From CAXMRP01 sp964196155 (GTDB taxonomy: Bacteria > Pseudomonadota > Alphaproteobacteria > Rhizobiales > Afifellaceae): DNA of 63,354 nt. The notes under the pieces were generated by a model. It did not search any database and was not told the origin of the DNA. It saw only the letters and a program-made list of their open reading frames with translations. The stretch is taken from NCBI GenBank assembly GCA_964196155.1, contig CAXMRP010000032.1, positions 1 to 63,354 on the forward strand. The letters are read 5' to 3'. Below, piece by piece: positions 45,428-54,939 of this stretch (its first letter is position 1; the number at the start of each line of letters is the position of its first letter). The translations under genes and the position numbers were made by a program.

Positions 45428-45955
45428 CTACTGCGCCAACCACTCGCCACATGCCGGCGCCTGTTTGTCGCCCCAGGGCATGATCGGCACGGTTGATGTG
45501 GAGTTTTTTGGCGAGCCCTCGATCAGCTTGTCGGAGTAGACTACATAGACCAGCACGTTGCGTTTCACGTCACAGCCGCGCACGATCTGCATCTTCTTGA
45601 ACAGGATCGAACGGCGCTGGCTGAACACATCATCGCCCTGAGCGAATTTGCCCTTGAACGCCACCGGGCCGACCTGTCGGCAGGCGAGCGAAATGTCGGA
45701 GGTTTCCTCGGCCATTCCGAGCATTCCCGAAACCCCGCCCTTTTCCGGCACTGTATAATGGCAAGCGACGCCCTCAATGAGCGGATCGTCGAGCGCATAT
45801 GTGGCCAGCTTGTGGTCCGGGGTCAGGAGCTTGAACACGGTGGACTTGCGGAAGATCAGATCCGGTTCACCGTCACCAGCGGCGTTGGCGGAATTGGCGC
45901 TCATGAGCAACGCAACAAAACCAACATACATTACGGCAAATCGCAAAATGCGCAT
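45428..45955 (-). CDS. creA: CreA family periplasmic protein
   Basis: A 175-residue protein with a signal peptide (1-25, ANAAGD cleavage). DLIFRKSTVFKLLTPDHK near 32-49, VACHYTVPEKGG near 63 and LVYVVYSDKLIEGSPKNS near 138 match CreA throughout, including the four conserved Cys. The family is widespread in Gram-negatives but its biochemical role is still unknown. Single leftward gene. Confidence 0.88.
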   Translation of the reverse strand: MRILRFAVMYVGFVALLMSANSANAAGDGEPDLIFRKSTVFKLLTPDHKLATYALDDPLIEGVACHYTVPEKGGVSGMLGMAEETSDISLACRQVGPVAFKGKFAQGDDVFSQRRSILFKKMQIVRGCDVKRNVLVYVVYSDKLIEGSPKNSTSTVPIMPWGDKQAPACGEWLAQ

Positions 45956-46072
45956 GACTTCCTCCGGTGTGGTACAGACCGCATATAGGCACGGATCAGC
46001 CGCTTAAAAGCGCGGACCGAAGAGAAAATGCGAATGGGATGGGCGGCGCTTTTGATCTGCCGCGCTGACTGA

Positions 46073-46486
46073 TCAGCGAAACCGTCTGGCGATCAACAGA
46101 ACAGCAAACGCCAGAATGAAGATGCTGTGAGTCGCGATCATGGTCTGCGGCGCGGTCATGCCTGTTCCCGTTCCGGCAAAGGACGCTGGCATCGTCTTGA
46201 ACAGGGCGATCTGCAGCAAAGCTGTCGTCAACCACAAGGGCACTGCCCAGGCATTTCGCATCACAACGGCACAGACGGTGATCACAAACAGCGCGGCAAA
46301 GACGATATCGAAAATCCGCGGCACCATATCGCCATCGGCCCAGCGATAGCCGGACTGGCTGAGCATGTTCAGCACGTGCACAATGGCGGCCAAGCCGAAC
46401 AGAACCATGACGACGCGCATCAAAAGACGCAGTGCCGGGTCGTCAAATACGTCTTCGCACCAGCCCAAAACATCTTGCATGGCCAT
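46073..46486 (-). CDS. hypothetical four-helix membrane protein
   Basis: A 137-residue inner-membrane protein with four predicted helices (about 20-40, 56-76, 80-97 and 113-133). I recognise no family. MWS-like motifs and Cys pairs are absent. The frame has the codon bias of its neighbours. It stands alone between creA and the fumarylacetoacetase-like gene, both leftward. Confidence 0.6.
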   Translation of the reverse strand: MAMQDVLGWCEDVFDDPALRLLMRVVMVLFGLAAIVHVLNMLSQSGYRWADGDMVPRIFDIVFAALFVITVCAVVMRNAWAVPLWLTTALLQIALFKTMPASFAGTGTGMTAPQTMIATHSIFILAFAVLLIARRFR

Positions 46487-46639
46487 TCCTCACACCGAAA
46501 CGGAATTTCGCTTTGCCACGCAAACTGCGGCCCGCGCCGGAAACACCGCAGTCACCGACGAATGCCAAAGGTTACCGAAATTCTCTACAGAACCGTAAAT
46601 CCGAACCGGCGCATTTGCGGTAAATGGTGCATTCCGGCC

Positions 46640-47686
46640 CTATCCCGGTGCCGGTTGGCCCGATCGGGAGACGGTCTGATCGATCGCGCCGAAGATTGAC
46701 CGGTCATCGCCATCGCGCATTTCGATCCGTACCCGGTCGCCGGAAACAAGGAACGGCGTTTGCGGCTCCCCGGCGTGGATAGTCTCGACCATGCGCTGTT
46801 CCGATATGCACGAATAGCCGACACCGCCATCGGCAATCGACTTGCCGGGGCCACCGTCGACATCCCGGTTTGACACCGTGCCCGACCCGATGATCGTGCC
46901 GGCGCCCAGCGGCCTTGTGCGACAGATATGGGCGATCAACTGGCCAAAATCGAAGGTCATGTCGATGCCGGCGTTCGGTATCCCAAAGGGCTGGTCATTG
47001 AGCGCCGAGCGCAGGGCTAAATGCAACTTGTTGGCCTGCCACGCCGCGCCGAGCTGACCGGGCGTGACGGCAACCGGCGCACAGGCCGACGGCGGTTTGG
47101 ACTGGAAAAAACCAAAGCCCTTTTCCAGTTCCGCCGGGATCAGGCCGCGCAGGGAGACATCATTGAGCAGCATGACCAGCCGGATATGATCGCCGGCCTG
47201 ATCGGCGCTCGTCCCCATGGGCACATCGCCGGTGACGATGGCGACTTCGGCCTCAAAATCGATGCCGAAACTGTTGTCCGGGACAAATGCCTCGGCGGGC
47301 ATGATGATATCGCCCCGGGGTGAAATAAATTGATCGGAAACGCCCTGATAGACCAGCGGATCAGTCCAGAAGCGATCGGGCATGTCCGCGCCGCGCGCCC
47401 GGCGCAACAGGTCGACATGATTGACGTAGGCGGAGCAGTCGGCGAACTGGTAGGCGCGGGGCAATGGCGACAGGCATAGGGCCTCCATGAACAATTCGCC
47501 CTCGATCTGGCCAAGATCGAGACGCTCGAAAAGGTCGCGGAGTTTCGGCTCAGCGTCAGACCAGCCATCCAGCGCCGATTGCAGGGTCGCGGCCACTGCG
47601 CCTGCCGCGGTGTAACGGCGAAGATCGGTCGAGACGATGATCAGCGCGCCATCGCGATAGCCGTTATCCAGGGTTGCCAGCTTCAT
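46640..47686 (-). CDS. fumarylacetoacetate hydrolase family protein
   Basis: A 348-residue enzyme, start at the ATG at 47686 where MKLATLDNGYRDG begins a typical FAH-like N-terminus; the in-frame extension upstream reads through repeats and is not credible. FGIDFEAEVAIVTGDVP near 138-154 has the Glu metal ligands (E..E), and GAGTIIGSGTVSN near 270 is the substrate-loop signature. Such enzymes hydrolyse C-C bonds in beta-diketo acids or act as hydratases. No homogentisate pathway genes are nearby, so the substrate is open. Confidence 0.82.
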   Translation of the reverse strand: MKLATLDNGYRDGALIIVSTDLRRYTAAGAVAATLQSALDGWSDAEPKLRDLFERLDLGQIEGELFMEALCLSPLPRAYQFADCSAYVNHVDLLRRARGADMPDRFWTDPLVYQGVSDQFISPRGDIIMPAEAFVPDNSFGIDFEAEVAIVTGDVPMGTSADQAGDHIRLVMLLNDVSLRGLIPAELEKGFGFFQSKPPSACAPVAVTPGQLGAAWQANKLHLALRSALNDQPFGIPNAGIDMTFDFGQLIAHICRTRPLGAGTIIGSGTVSNRDVDGGPGKSIADGGVGYSCISEQRMVETIHAGEPQTPFLVSGDRVRIEMRDGDDRSIFGAIDQTVSRSGQPAPG

Positions 47687-47734
47687 GACGCCTGCCTTTT
47701 TGCCCCTCGTGTACCGGTGCGGCGACCAGGTCGG

Positions 47735-47788
47735 GTATGTTACCGGCAACCGGTATGTTACCCCCGCGCGGTATGGTACACTAAATCG
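47735..47788. promoter_or_regulatory. three 18-bp-spaced GTAN3TAC sites
   Basis: GTATGTTAC at 47735 and 47753 and GTATGGTAC at 47771 begin exactly 18 bases apart. Each is a short palindrome (GTA/TAC). Immediately after them, AATCGGACG occurs twice (47784 and 47796). The array lies in the 185-base divergent gap between the FAH-like gene and the DUF2865 gene. Spacing of 18 bp puts the sites on nearly the same helical face after two turns, as expected for cooperative binding. Confidence 0.5.
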
Positions 47789-47871
47789 GACGTTGAATCG
47801 GACGCCGAATACCGTTTGTGGGCTGGATTGGCACGGGGCGGCGGGGGCTGGCACAGGGCCGGAGAGACAGA

Positions 47872-48879
47872 TTGCTGCACCGAGCATCACTTCTGGTCGG
47901 CGTCATCGTCGCCATCGCATCGGCACTGGCCGGTGGCGAGGCGATAGCGCAGACCTGCCGCGATCTTTCTTCCGAAATGTCGCGTCTGCAGGGCGGCCGC
48001 GGGCTTTCGCCGGAAGCGGCCAAGTTTGATCGTGCAGTGCGTGAACAATCGCGAGTTCTTGCCAAAGCGCAGGGACAGGCGCGACGGGCTAGCTGTTCAG
48101 GTCGCGGATTCCTGTTCTTCAAACGTACGCCGGCGCCGGAATGCCGGGCTTTGGTGCCGAAAATCAGAAAAATGAAGGCCAATCTTTCGGCCCTGAAGCG
48201 AAAACGCAACACGGCAAAACGATCTGGCGGTGGCGCAAACCGGGCGCAAATGCTGCGGGTTCGCGAGCTAATGCGGCAGAAGCGGTGTGGCATTGCCGGG
48301 CGCTTTGCCTGGTTGCGCGGCGAGGATGTGCTGGTCGGCGACGTCGTGCCCAATAGCGGTCGCTATCGGACGCTGTGTGTGCGGGCCTGCGACGGCTATT
48401 ATTTTCCGATCAGTTTTTCCACCTCGCGGCGGAAATTTTCATCCGATGAGGCGATCTGCGAGAACATCTGCCCGGGCGCGCAGGTCAATCTGTTTTACCA
48501 CAATTCCAGTGGCGAATCGGAAAGCATGATTTCGCTTGCCGGTGAATCCTATTCCGACCAACCCAATGCGTTCCGCTATCGCAAGACCTACGACAAGACA
48601 TGCAGTTGCCGGATCGGCCCGGCGCTGCGCTATACGGACAACACCGCCAGTTCGAGCAGGCCGGCGGCGCGACAGGCGCGAATCCCGGTGCCAGTGTCCC
48701 GTCCCGGGCCAGGTGCCGATCCCGAAACAATTATCAACCGGTTTGGCGGATTTGTGCCGCGCGCGGTGGCGGCGAACAATACCCTCAGTTTTCAGCCCGG
48801 CCATGTGCGGATAGTCGGGCCAGCGTTCTGGGGCGCCCAATCAAAGGAAGAAGTTGTGCTAATTCCGGTCCCGAACTGA
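47872..48879 (+). CDS. DUF2865 secreted protein
   Basis: A 335-residue exported protein. I choose a TTG at 47872 because GGAGAG lies seven bases upstream and a signal peptide follows (ASLLVGVIVAIASALAG, AIAQT cleavage). Basic helical residues to about 140 precede the DUF2865 core: YRTLCVRACDGYYFPISF near 181-198, ENICPGAQVNLFYH and PNAFRYRKTYDKTCSC, with paired Cys. Function is unknown; the family is mostly from Hyphomicrobiales. Its last 95 bases overlap the end of the converging gltX. Confidence 0.82.
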   Translation: MLHRASLLVGVIVAIASALAGGEAIAQTCRDLSSEMSRLQGGRGLSPEAAKFDRAVREQSRVLAKAQGQARRASCSGRGFLFFKRTPAPECRALVPKIRKMKANLSALKRKRNTAKRSGGGANRAQMLRVRELMRQKRCGIAGRFAWLRGEDVLVGDVVPNSGRYRTLCVRACDGYYFPISFSTSRRKFSSDEAICENICPGAQVNLFYHNSSGESESMISLAGESYSDQPNAFRYRKTYDKTCSCRIGPALRYTDNTASSSRPAARQARIPVPVSRPGPGADPETIINRFGGFVPRAVAANNTLSFQPGHVRIVGPAFWGAQSKEEVVLIPVPN

Positions 48880-50173
48880 GGCCGGTCAGCGCCAGGCGCA
48901 GGGGCATGAACAACGGCTTGCCCTTGCGGCCAGTTTCATCGCGGATCGCGCCGGTCCATGCCTTCCAGGTGTCACTATCGGGTTCGCCTTCGGGTAACAG
49001 CCGCGCTGCGGTTTGCAGAAAATTCACGTCATCGGCATCTATATCGGCGCTGATCGATCCGGTGACAATGTCCCACCAACCCCTGGCATCGGCGAGCCGT
49101 TGCATATTCGGCCGTACCGCCAGCCAGAACGGTTCGCCGCCATCGATCCCGATCGCCTTAAGGCGGTCGGCGACATCGGCAAAATTCATCTGGGCCAGAA
49201 GCCGCGTGTTGAGATGCGCCAGTTCTGATTCAGAAAAACGCGCCGGCGCCTTGTTGACGCTTTGCGGATCGAAAAGCGCTTGCAGCGCATCTGTCGTTGC
49301 CAGCGGCTGGACCGCTACCGCCGTGCCAATCAGCGTGGCGAATGTGGCGACCGCCAGCTGTTCATAACCGGCATCCTGAAGCGCCCGGATCGACAATGCT
49401 TTTTTTCGCTTCGACAGGCCCTCGCCTTGCTCGTCCTGTAGCAAATTGTGGTGCCCGAATGTCGGCGGTTGCGCGCCCAGCGCTTCAAACAGGGCAATTT
49501 GCGCGCCGGTGTTGGTGACATGATCGTCGCCGCGAATAACATGGGTGACGCCCATATCGATGTCGTCGACAACCGAGGGCAGCGTGTAGAGAAAACTGCC
49601 ATCCTGCCGGATCAGCACCGGGTCCGACATCGACGCCAGATCGATATGCTGGGCCCCGCGAAACAGGTCGTCCCACTTTCGCTCCGTTCGTTGCGGCTGA
49701 AAAGGATCATCGGAAAAATTGGGTAAAAAGAACCGCCAGTGGGCGGTGCGGCCTTCGGCTTCCAGCGCGCCGCGCTCCGCATCGGTCTGGTTCAGCGCCC
49801 GGCGATCGTAGACCGGCGGGCGGCCCCGTGCCCGCTGGCGGGCGCGCTGGCGATCCAGTTCCTCGCCGGTCTCGTAGCAGGGATAAAGCAGCCCGGCGTC
49901 TTTCAGTTTTTTGGCCGCCGCATCATACTGGTTGGCGCGGGCCGGCTGGCGCTCGACCCTGTCGGGATGAATGCCGAGCCAGGCGAGATCTGCGGCGATC
50001 TGGTCGGCAAAGGCATCGGTGGATCGGGCCTGGTCGGTATCATCATAGCGCAAAATGAAAGTGCCGCCGGCGCTTTTGGTAAAAAACCAGTTGTAGAGCG
50101 CCGTGCGGGCATTGCCGACATGGATTTCGCCAGTTGGCGATGGCGCAAAGCGGACGATTGGTGTGGTGGCCAT
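48785..50173 (-). CDS. gltX: glutamyl-tRNA synthetase
   Basis: A 462-residue class I synthetase. FAPSPTGEIHVGNARTAL at residues 9-26 has the HIGH-type HVGN, DDIDMGVTHVIRGDDH near 190 lies in the Rossmann core, and GLSKRKKALS near 243 is the KMSKS loop. The length and SKRKKALS loop suit the second of the two GltX paralogues common in alphaproteobacteria. The ATG at 50173 shares a base with the nadE stop. Its 3' end overlaps the DUF2865 gene on the other strand. Confidence 0.92.
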   Translation of the reverse strand: MATTPIVRFAPSPTGEIHVGNARTALYNWFFTKSAGGTFILRYDDTDQARSTDAFADQIAADLAWLGIHPDRVERQPARANQYDAAAKKLKDAGLLYPCYETGEELDRQRARQRARGRPPVYDRRALNQTDAERGALEAEGRTAHWRFFLPNFSDDPFQPQRTERKWDDLFRGAQHIDLASMSDPVLIRQDGSFLYTLPSVVDDIDMGVTHVIRGDDHVTNTGAQIALFEALGAQPPTFGHHNLLQDEQGEGLSKRKKALSIRALQDAGYEQLAVATFATLIGTAVAVQPLATTDALQALFDPQSVNKAPARFSESELAHLNTRLLAQMNFADVADRLKAIGIDGGEPFWLAVRPNMQRLADARGWWDIVTGSISADIDADDVNFLQTAARLLPEGEPDSDTWKAWTGAIRDETGRKGKPLFMPLRLALTGLSSGPELAQLLPLIGRPRTLARLSAHGRAEN

Positions 50174-51852
50174 CAGGTGCGGTCCCGGAAGCGGTTGGTG
50201 ATCGGATAACGCCGGTCGCGGCCAAAGTTGCGACGGGTGATCTTGACGCCGGGCGCCGCCTGCCGGCGCTTGTATTCGGCAATATAAAGCAGGCGCTCGA
50301 TCTTGGTGACCGTTTCCCGGTCGTGCCCCCGTCCGACAACTTCGGCAACGCTTTTGTCGTGCTCGACCAGACATTCCAGAATGTCGTCCAGCGCGTCGTA
50401 GGGCGGCAGTGAGTCCTGATCGGTCTGGTCTTCGCGCAATTCAGCCGATGGTGGCTTGTCGATTATATTTTGCGGGATCACCGCGCCCGCCGGGCCGAGC
50501 AGGCCATCGGGGCGGTTTTCGTTGCGCCAGGCGGCCAGCCGGAAGACTTCGGTCTTGTAGAGATCCTTGATCGGGTTGAAGCCGCCATTCATGTCTCCGT
50601 AGATCGTCGCATAGCCGACCGACATTTCCGACTTGTTGCCGGTGGTGACGACCATGTCGCCAAACTTGTTGGAAATCGCCATCAGGGCGGTGCCGCGCAC
50701 CCGGGACTGGATGTTTTCCTCGGTGATGTCCGGCTCGCGGCCGGAAAATAGCGGCGCCATCATCGAACCGATGCCGGTCACTGCCTGTTCAATGGGAATG
50801 GTGTCATAGCGCACGCCCAGCGCCCTGGCGCAGGCTGCCGCATCATCAAGGCTGGCATCGGAGGTGTAGCGATAAGGCAGCATCACGCAATGCACCCGGT
50901 CGGCGCCCAGTGCATCGACGGCGATCGCGGCGCAGATGGCCGAATCAATGCCGCCGGACAGGCCCAGAACAACACCGGGAAAATGGTTCTTGTCGACATA
51001 ATCGCGCAGGCCAATCACCGTCGCCATCCAGTCGGCGGTCGGCTCGTCTGGAAGATCCGCCATCGGGCCACCGGTGCAGCGCCATGCGCCCGGCTCGCCG
51101 TCGTCGGCATCCGCGCCGCGACGCCAAGTGGTCATGGCGATGTCGTTGCAGAACTGTGGCATCTGGAAGGCCAGCGTGCGGTCGCCGTTCAACCCAAACG
51201 ATCCACCGTCAAAGACCAGCTCGTCCTGACCGCCGAACTGGTTGGCATAGATGATCGGCAGGCCTGTTTCGACGATGCGGGCAACCGCTACCTGAACCCG
51301 CCGGGCCGCCTTGTCGCGCCAATAGGGCGAACCGTTGGGAGTGATCAGAATTTCCGCGCCGGTTTCTTTCAGACACTCGGCAACATCCTCGATCCAGATG
51401 TCCTCGCAGATCGGCATGCCGATGCGCACGCCGCGAAAATCGACCGGGCCCGGCAGCGGACCGGGTTGGAAGACGCGGGCTTCGTCGAAAGTGCCGTAGT
51501 TGGGCAGTTCGACCTTGTAGCGCACCGCGGCGATCTCGCCGTCATCAAGCAGCAGGATGGCGTTATGGACCTTGTCGTCTTCTGCCCAGGGGCTGCCGAG
51601 GATGATCGCCGGACCACCTTTGGTCTGGCGCGCCAGTTCCTGCGCACCCGTCCGGCAGGCGGCGAGAAATGCCGGCTTGAGGACCAGATCTTCCGGCGGA
51701 TAACCGGACAGGAAGAGTTCGGTGAGCACCAGCAGGTCGGCGCCCATGGCGGTGGCATCCTGCCAGGCGGCCAGCGCCATCGCGGTATTGCCATCGATGT
51801 CGCCAACAACCGGATTGAGCTGGCCGACTGAGATTTTCAGTGTGTCTGTCAT
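50173..51852 (-). CDS. nadE: glutamine-dependent NAD+ synthetase
   Basis: A 559-residue two-domain enzyme that makes NAD+ from deamido-NAD+. The N-terminal nitrilase-type glutaminase has the Glu of LTELFLSGYPPEDL near 46, the Lys of RYKVELPNYGTF near 110, and the Cys of GMPICEDIW near 146. The synthetase half has the PP-loop LGLSGGIDSAI near 288-298. I use the ATG at 51852 (MTDTLKIS), where the conserved fold begins. It is coupled to gltX by a TGATGG overlap. Confidence 0.93.
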   Translation of the reverse strand: MTDTLKISVGQLNPVVGDIDGNTAMALAAWQDATAMGADLLVLTELFLSGYPPEDLVLKPAFLAACRTGAQELARQTKGGPAIILGSPWAEDDKVHNAILLLDDGEIAAVRYKVELPNYGTFDEARVFQPGPLPGPVDFRGVRIGMPICEDIWIEDVAECLKETGAEILITPNGSPYWRDKAARRVQVAVARIVETGLPIIYANQFGGQDELVFDGGSFGLNGDRTLAFQMPQFCNDIAMTTWRRGADADDGEPGAWRCTGGPMADLPDEPTADWMATVIGLRDYVDKNHFPGVVLGLSGGIDSAICAAIAVDALGADRVHCVMLPYRYTSDASLDDAAACARALGVRYDTIPIEQAVTGIGSMMAPLFSGREPDITEENIQSRVRGTALMAISNKFGDMVVTTGNKSEMSVGYATIYGDMNGGFNPIKDLYKTEVFRLAAWRNENRPDGLLGPAGAVIPQNIIDKPPSAELREDQTDQDSLPPYDALDDILECLVEHDKSVAEVVGRGHDRETVTKIERLLYIAEYKRRQAAPGVKITRRNFGRDRRYPITNRFRDRT

Positions 51853-51927
51853 GGATGCCGAACAAGTTATCGTCGGCGCGGGTTTAGAGCACCCCGGCGG
51901 GGCGGGCAATCGGCAATTGCCGGCACG

Positions 51928-52803
51928 TCAGGCGGCGACCGCCGGTTCCATGGTATAGGCGTCCATGGCCAGCACACCGAATTCGTTGGAGGCGTGGAGC
52001 CGCCGGCCTTTGACCGCATTGCTACCCAGCCCCGCCGCTGCGCCAAGCGCCACGAACAGCGGCAACAAATGTTCACCGGTCGGATGGTTTTCCGCCGCAA
52101 ACGGCGCCCGATCGCGATAGGCGAGCAGAGTTTCGGTATCGCCCGCAGCCAGACGCTCGGCAATCCAGTTGGAAAAGGCACTAACCCAGTCCGGAACTGC
52201 ATCGTTGCGGTTGCGCCGGCCTGTTGGCCGGAAAATCTCTGACAGATTGTGGGTTATCGATCCAGATCCAACGACCAGAACACCGTCGGCACTGAGTGGC
52301 GCCAGCGCTGTGCCCATCTGATAGTGCCAGCGCGCCGACTGGCCGGGGCTGACGGAAAGCTGCACAACAGGAATGTCGGCATCGGGGAACATCAGCATCA
52401 GCGGCACCCAGGCACCGTGATCGTAACCGCGCGCCGGAATGCGGGCGGCGGCATGGCCGGCCGCTTCCAGGCTTTGCGCAATTTTCTCCGCCAGTTGCGG
52501 CGCGCCGGGGGCGGGATAGACCATGGTGCGCAGCTTCGGATCAAAGCCGCCGAAATCATAAATCATGCCCGGTGCCGGATCGGTGACAACAGCCGGTTCA
52601 CGGTTCTCAAAATGTGCCGATACTATCACGATCGCCTTCGGGCGCGCGTTGGACTTGCTGTAGCTGGCGAGAAAGCGGGTGGCGTCGGTGTCGGCCAGTA
52701 TCAGGTCCGGCGCGCCATGGGAGACGAAGACCGGCGGGATATAAGCCGGTGCGGTAATTTCGGCTGGCCGGGGACTGGAATTTTCAGAAATTGTCGTGGT
52801 CAT
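51928..52803 (-). CDS. DODA-type class III extradiol ring-cleavage dioxygenase
   Basis: A 291-residue enzyme of the LigB/DODA group. PPVFVSHGAPDLIL near 23-36 has the first metal His, IVIVSAHFENREP near 56 the second, GYDHGAWVPLMLMFPDADIPVVQLS near 125-149 the catalytic His, and THNLSEI near 185 a further one. Such proteins cleave catecholic substrates (for example 4,5-DOPA) or have lost that activity. The ATG at 52803 starts the conserved region. Leftward, 75 bases before nadE. Confidence 0.82.
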   Translation of the reverse strand: MTTTISENSSPRPAEITAPAYIPPVFVSHGAPDLILADTDATRFLASYSKSNARPKAIVIVSAHFENREPAVVTDPAPGMIYDFGGFDPKLRTMVYPAPGAPQLAEKIAQSLEAAGHAAARIPARGYDHGAWVPLMLMFPDADIPVVQLSVSPGQSARWHYQMGTALAPLSADGVLVVGSGSITHNLSEIFRPTGRRNRNDAVPDWVSAFSNWIAERLAAGDTETLLAYRDRAPFAAENHPTGEHLLPLFVALGAAAGLGSNAVKGRRLHASNEFGVLAMDAYTMEPAVAA

Positions 52804-52901
52804 GGTCGCGATATAGGGCCGGCCCGTTTTGGTATAATATCCCGATCGGTTGACGGTGCGTTCGCATCTGCTCACTCCCGGCGCCGCCGCAACGGGCCGG
52901 A

Positions 52902-53333
52902 TCAGGTCGAATAATCAAACTGCGGCAGGCCATCGGCGATGTCGTAATAATCGCCTTTTTCGGCAACATATATGTGGTCAACCAAGTTCAGACCGGTCGG
53001 CGTATCGATACAGCCCATAAAGATGGACGTGCGATCGCTGCCATCGGGCTCCCAGAAAATATGCGCGCCGCAGGTTCGGCAAAAGCCGCGCCGGGCGTGA
53101 TCGCTTGCCCGGAACCAGGTCAGGTTGCCGGCGCCCATGACAGTGATCTTTTGCCGGTCGGTCCGGGTGGCTGACAGGAAATGCCCGGATTGGCGGCGGC
53201 AGGACTGGCAATGGCAGGCGCGCGGCGGCCGAAACGGGCCGCCGGCTTCAAATGTCACCGCACCACAATTGCACTTTCCAGAGATCGTGGCGGGGCCAGA
53301 ATACGTTTCCAGACTTTCGCGATCACCGGCCAT
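52902..53333 (-). CDS. GFA family zinc protein
   Basis: A 143-residue protein with GKCNCGAVTFEAGG near 19-32, CHCQSCRRQSGHF near 40-52 and FCRTCGAHIFWE near 83-94, giving the Cys sets of the glutathione-dependent formaldehyde-activating-like fold. Its ATG directly follows the DAHP synthase stop (TAGATG), so it depends on that gene's transcript and ribosomes. It is distinct in sequence from the GFA protein at 39504. Confidence 0.85.
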   Translation of the reverse strand: MAGDRESLETYSGPATISGKCNCGAVTFEAGGPFRPPRACHCQSCRRQSGHFLSATRTDRQKITVMGAGNLTWFRASDHARRGFCRTCGAHIFWEPDGSDRTSIFMGCIDTPTGLNLVDHIYVAEKGDYYDIADGLPQFDYST

Positions 53334-54719
53334 CTAGGCCAGAGCGGCCATATCATCCGGCTTTGCCGCCGAATGTGCATTATTCAGCCTTTCGGCGATC
53401 AGGAAAGCCAGTTCCAGCGCCTGATCGGCGTTCAGCCGCGGGTCGCAGTGAGTGTGATAGCGATCAGACAAATCGTCATCGGAAATGGCATAGGCGCCGC
53501 CGGTGCATTCGGTGACGTTCTTGCCGGTCATTTCAACATGCATGCCACCGGGATGGGTGCCTTCAGCCTCATGGATGGCAAAAAACTCCTCCACTTCCGA
53601 CAGGATCGACTGGAACGGCCGGGTCTTGTAGCCGCTGGCCGCCTTGATCGTATTGCCGTGCATGGGATCGCAGGACCACACTACCGTGCGCCCTTCCCGC
53701 TCCACTGCGCGGATCAGCGCCGGCAGGTGTTTCCCGACCTTGCCGGCGCCAAACCGGTTGATCAGCGTGATGCGGCCGGCCTCTTCCTGGGGGTTGAGGA
53801 TATCAAGCAGCCGGATCAGCTCTTCGGGATCGAGCGAAGGGCCGCATTTGATGCCGATCGGATTGCGGACGCCACGGAAATATTCGACATGGGCATGGTC
53901 CGGCTGGCGGGTGCGGTCGCCGATCCAGATCATGTGGCCGGACGTGGCGTACCAGTCACCGGAGGTAGAATCGACGCGGGTCAGCGCCTGCTCGTAACCC
54001 AGCAGCAGCGCCTCGTGGCTGGTGAAGAATTCGGTCTGGCGCAGGGCCGGCGCGCTGTCGGCATCGATGCCAATCGCCTTGATGAAGGACAGCGCCTCGC
54101 TGATGCGGTCGGCCAGTTGCTGGTAGCGATCTGCCTGGGGACTGTCGGCGACATTGGCCACGGTCCAGCGGTGAACATGCTCCAGATTGGCAAAACCGCC
54201 CTGGGCAAAGGCGCGCAGCAAGTTGAGCGTTGCGGCAGACTGCCGATAGGCCATTTCCTGGCGCTCGGGATCGGGCAGCCGGTTGGCTTCGTCAAATTCG
54301 ATGCCGTTGACGATATCGCCACGATAGCTCGGCAATTCCTTGTCGCCGATCTTTTCCGTCGGCGTGGAACGCGGTTTGGCGAACTGGCCGGCGATGCGGC
54401 CGACCTTGATGACCGGCGATTTGGAACCGTAGGTCAGGACCACGGCCATTTGCAGGAACACCCGGAAGAAATCGCGAATATTGTCGGCGCCATGCTCGGC
54501 AAAGCTTTCGGTGCAATCGCCGCCCTGAAGCAGGAAACCATGGCCGTTGGCCACTTCGCCCAAAGCTGATTTCAGCTTGCGGGCCTCGCCGGCAAAGACC
54601 AGCGGCGGATAGGTCGCCAGCCGACCTTCGATCGCCTGCAACCGGTCCGGATCGGGATAGTCAGGAACCTGCAAAATCGGTTTTTCGCGCCAACTAGACG
54701 GCGTCCACTTGTCACTCAT
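53334..54719 (-). CDS. class II DAHP synthase
   Basis: A 461-residue 3-deoxy-D-arabino-heptulosonate 7-phosphate synthase, first step of the shikimate pathway. WREKPILQVPDYPD near 10-23 is the class II N-terminal signature. LLQGGDCTESFAEH near 63-76 holds the metal-binding Cys, WSCDPMHGNTI near 354 the catalytic loop, and GGMHVEMTGKNVTEC near 395 a further metal site. The length fits the plant/AroG-II type. Leftward, leading into the GFA gene. Confidence 0.92.
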   Translation of the reverse strand: MSDKWTPSSWREKPILQVPDYPDPDRLQAIEGRLATYPPLVFAGEARKLKSALGEVANGHGFLLQGGDCTESFAEHGADNIRDFFRVFLQMAVVLTYGSKSPVIKVGRIAGQFAKPRSTPTEKIGDKELPSYRGDIVNGIEFDEANRLPDPERQEMAYRQSAATLNLLRAFAQGGFANLEHVHRWTVANVADSPQADRYQQLADRISEALSFIKAIGIDADSAPALRQTEFFTSHEALLLGYEQALTRVDSTSGDWYATSGHMIWIGDRTRQPDHAHVEYFRGVRNPIGIKCGPSLDPEELIRLLDILNPQEEAGRITLINRFGAGKVGKHLPALIRAVEREGRTVVWSCDPMHGNTIKAASGYKTRPFQSILSEVEEFFAIHEAEGTHPGGMHVEMTGKNVTECTGGAYAISDDDLSDRYHTHCDPRLNADQALELAFLIAERLNNAHSAAKPDDMAALA

Positions 54720-54939
54720 CAGCCTTACTCGCCATTATCGCGCAGCCGGCGGCGTTATTGTGCCCTGCCTGAGCCAATGCCACGCATTCTGTTTCTGTAT
54801 CGCCTGCCATCATCGCCTGCCTTTAGGGAAAATTCCCGCTGACCGGCGTATTGGCTGCGGCTTATAACCAGTTTGACCGAGCGGTACCAGCCAGCAATAT
54901 GACGTTGGTTGCCGCCTTGGCCATAAATCGGGGAACGGA

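Noticed and set aside
53181..54569. Open frame of 462 codons on the plus strand opposite the DAHP synthase and GFA genes
   Set aside because: Both minus-strand genes have clear catalytic or zinc motifs; the antisense product is not protein-like.
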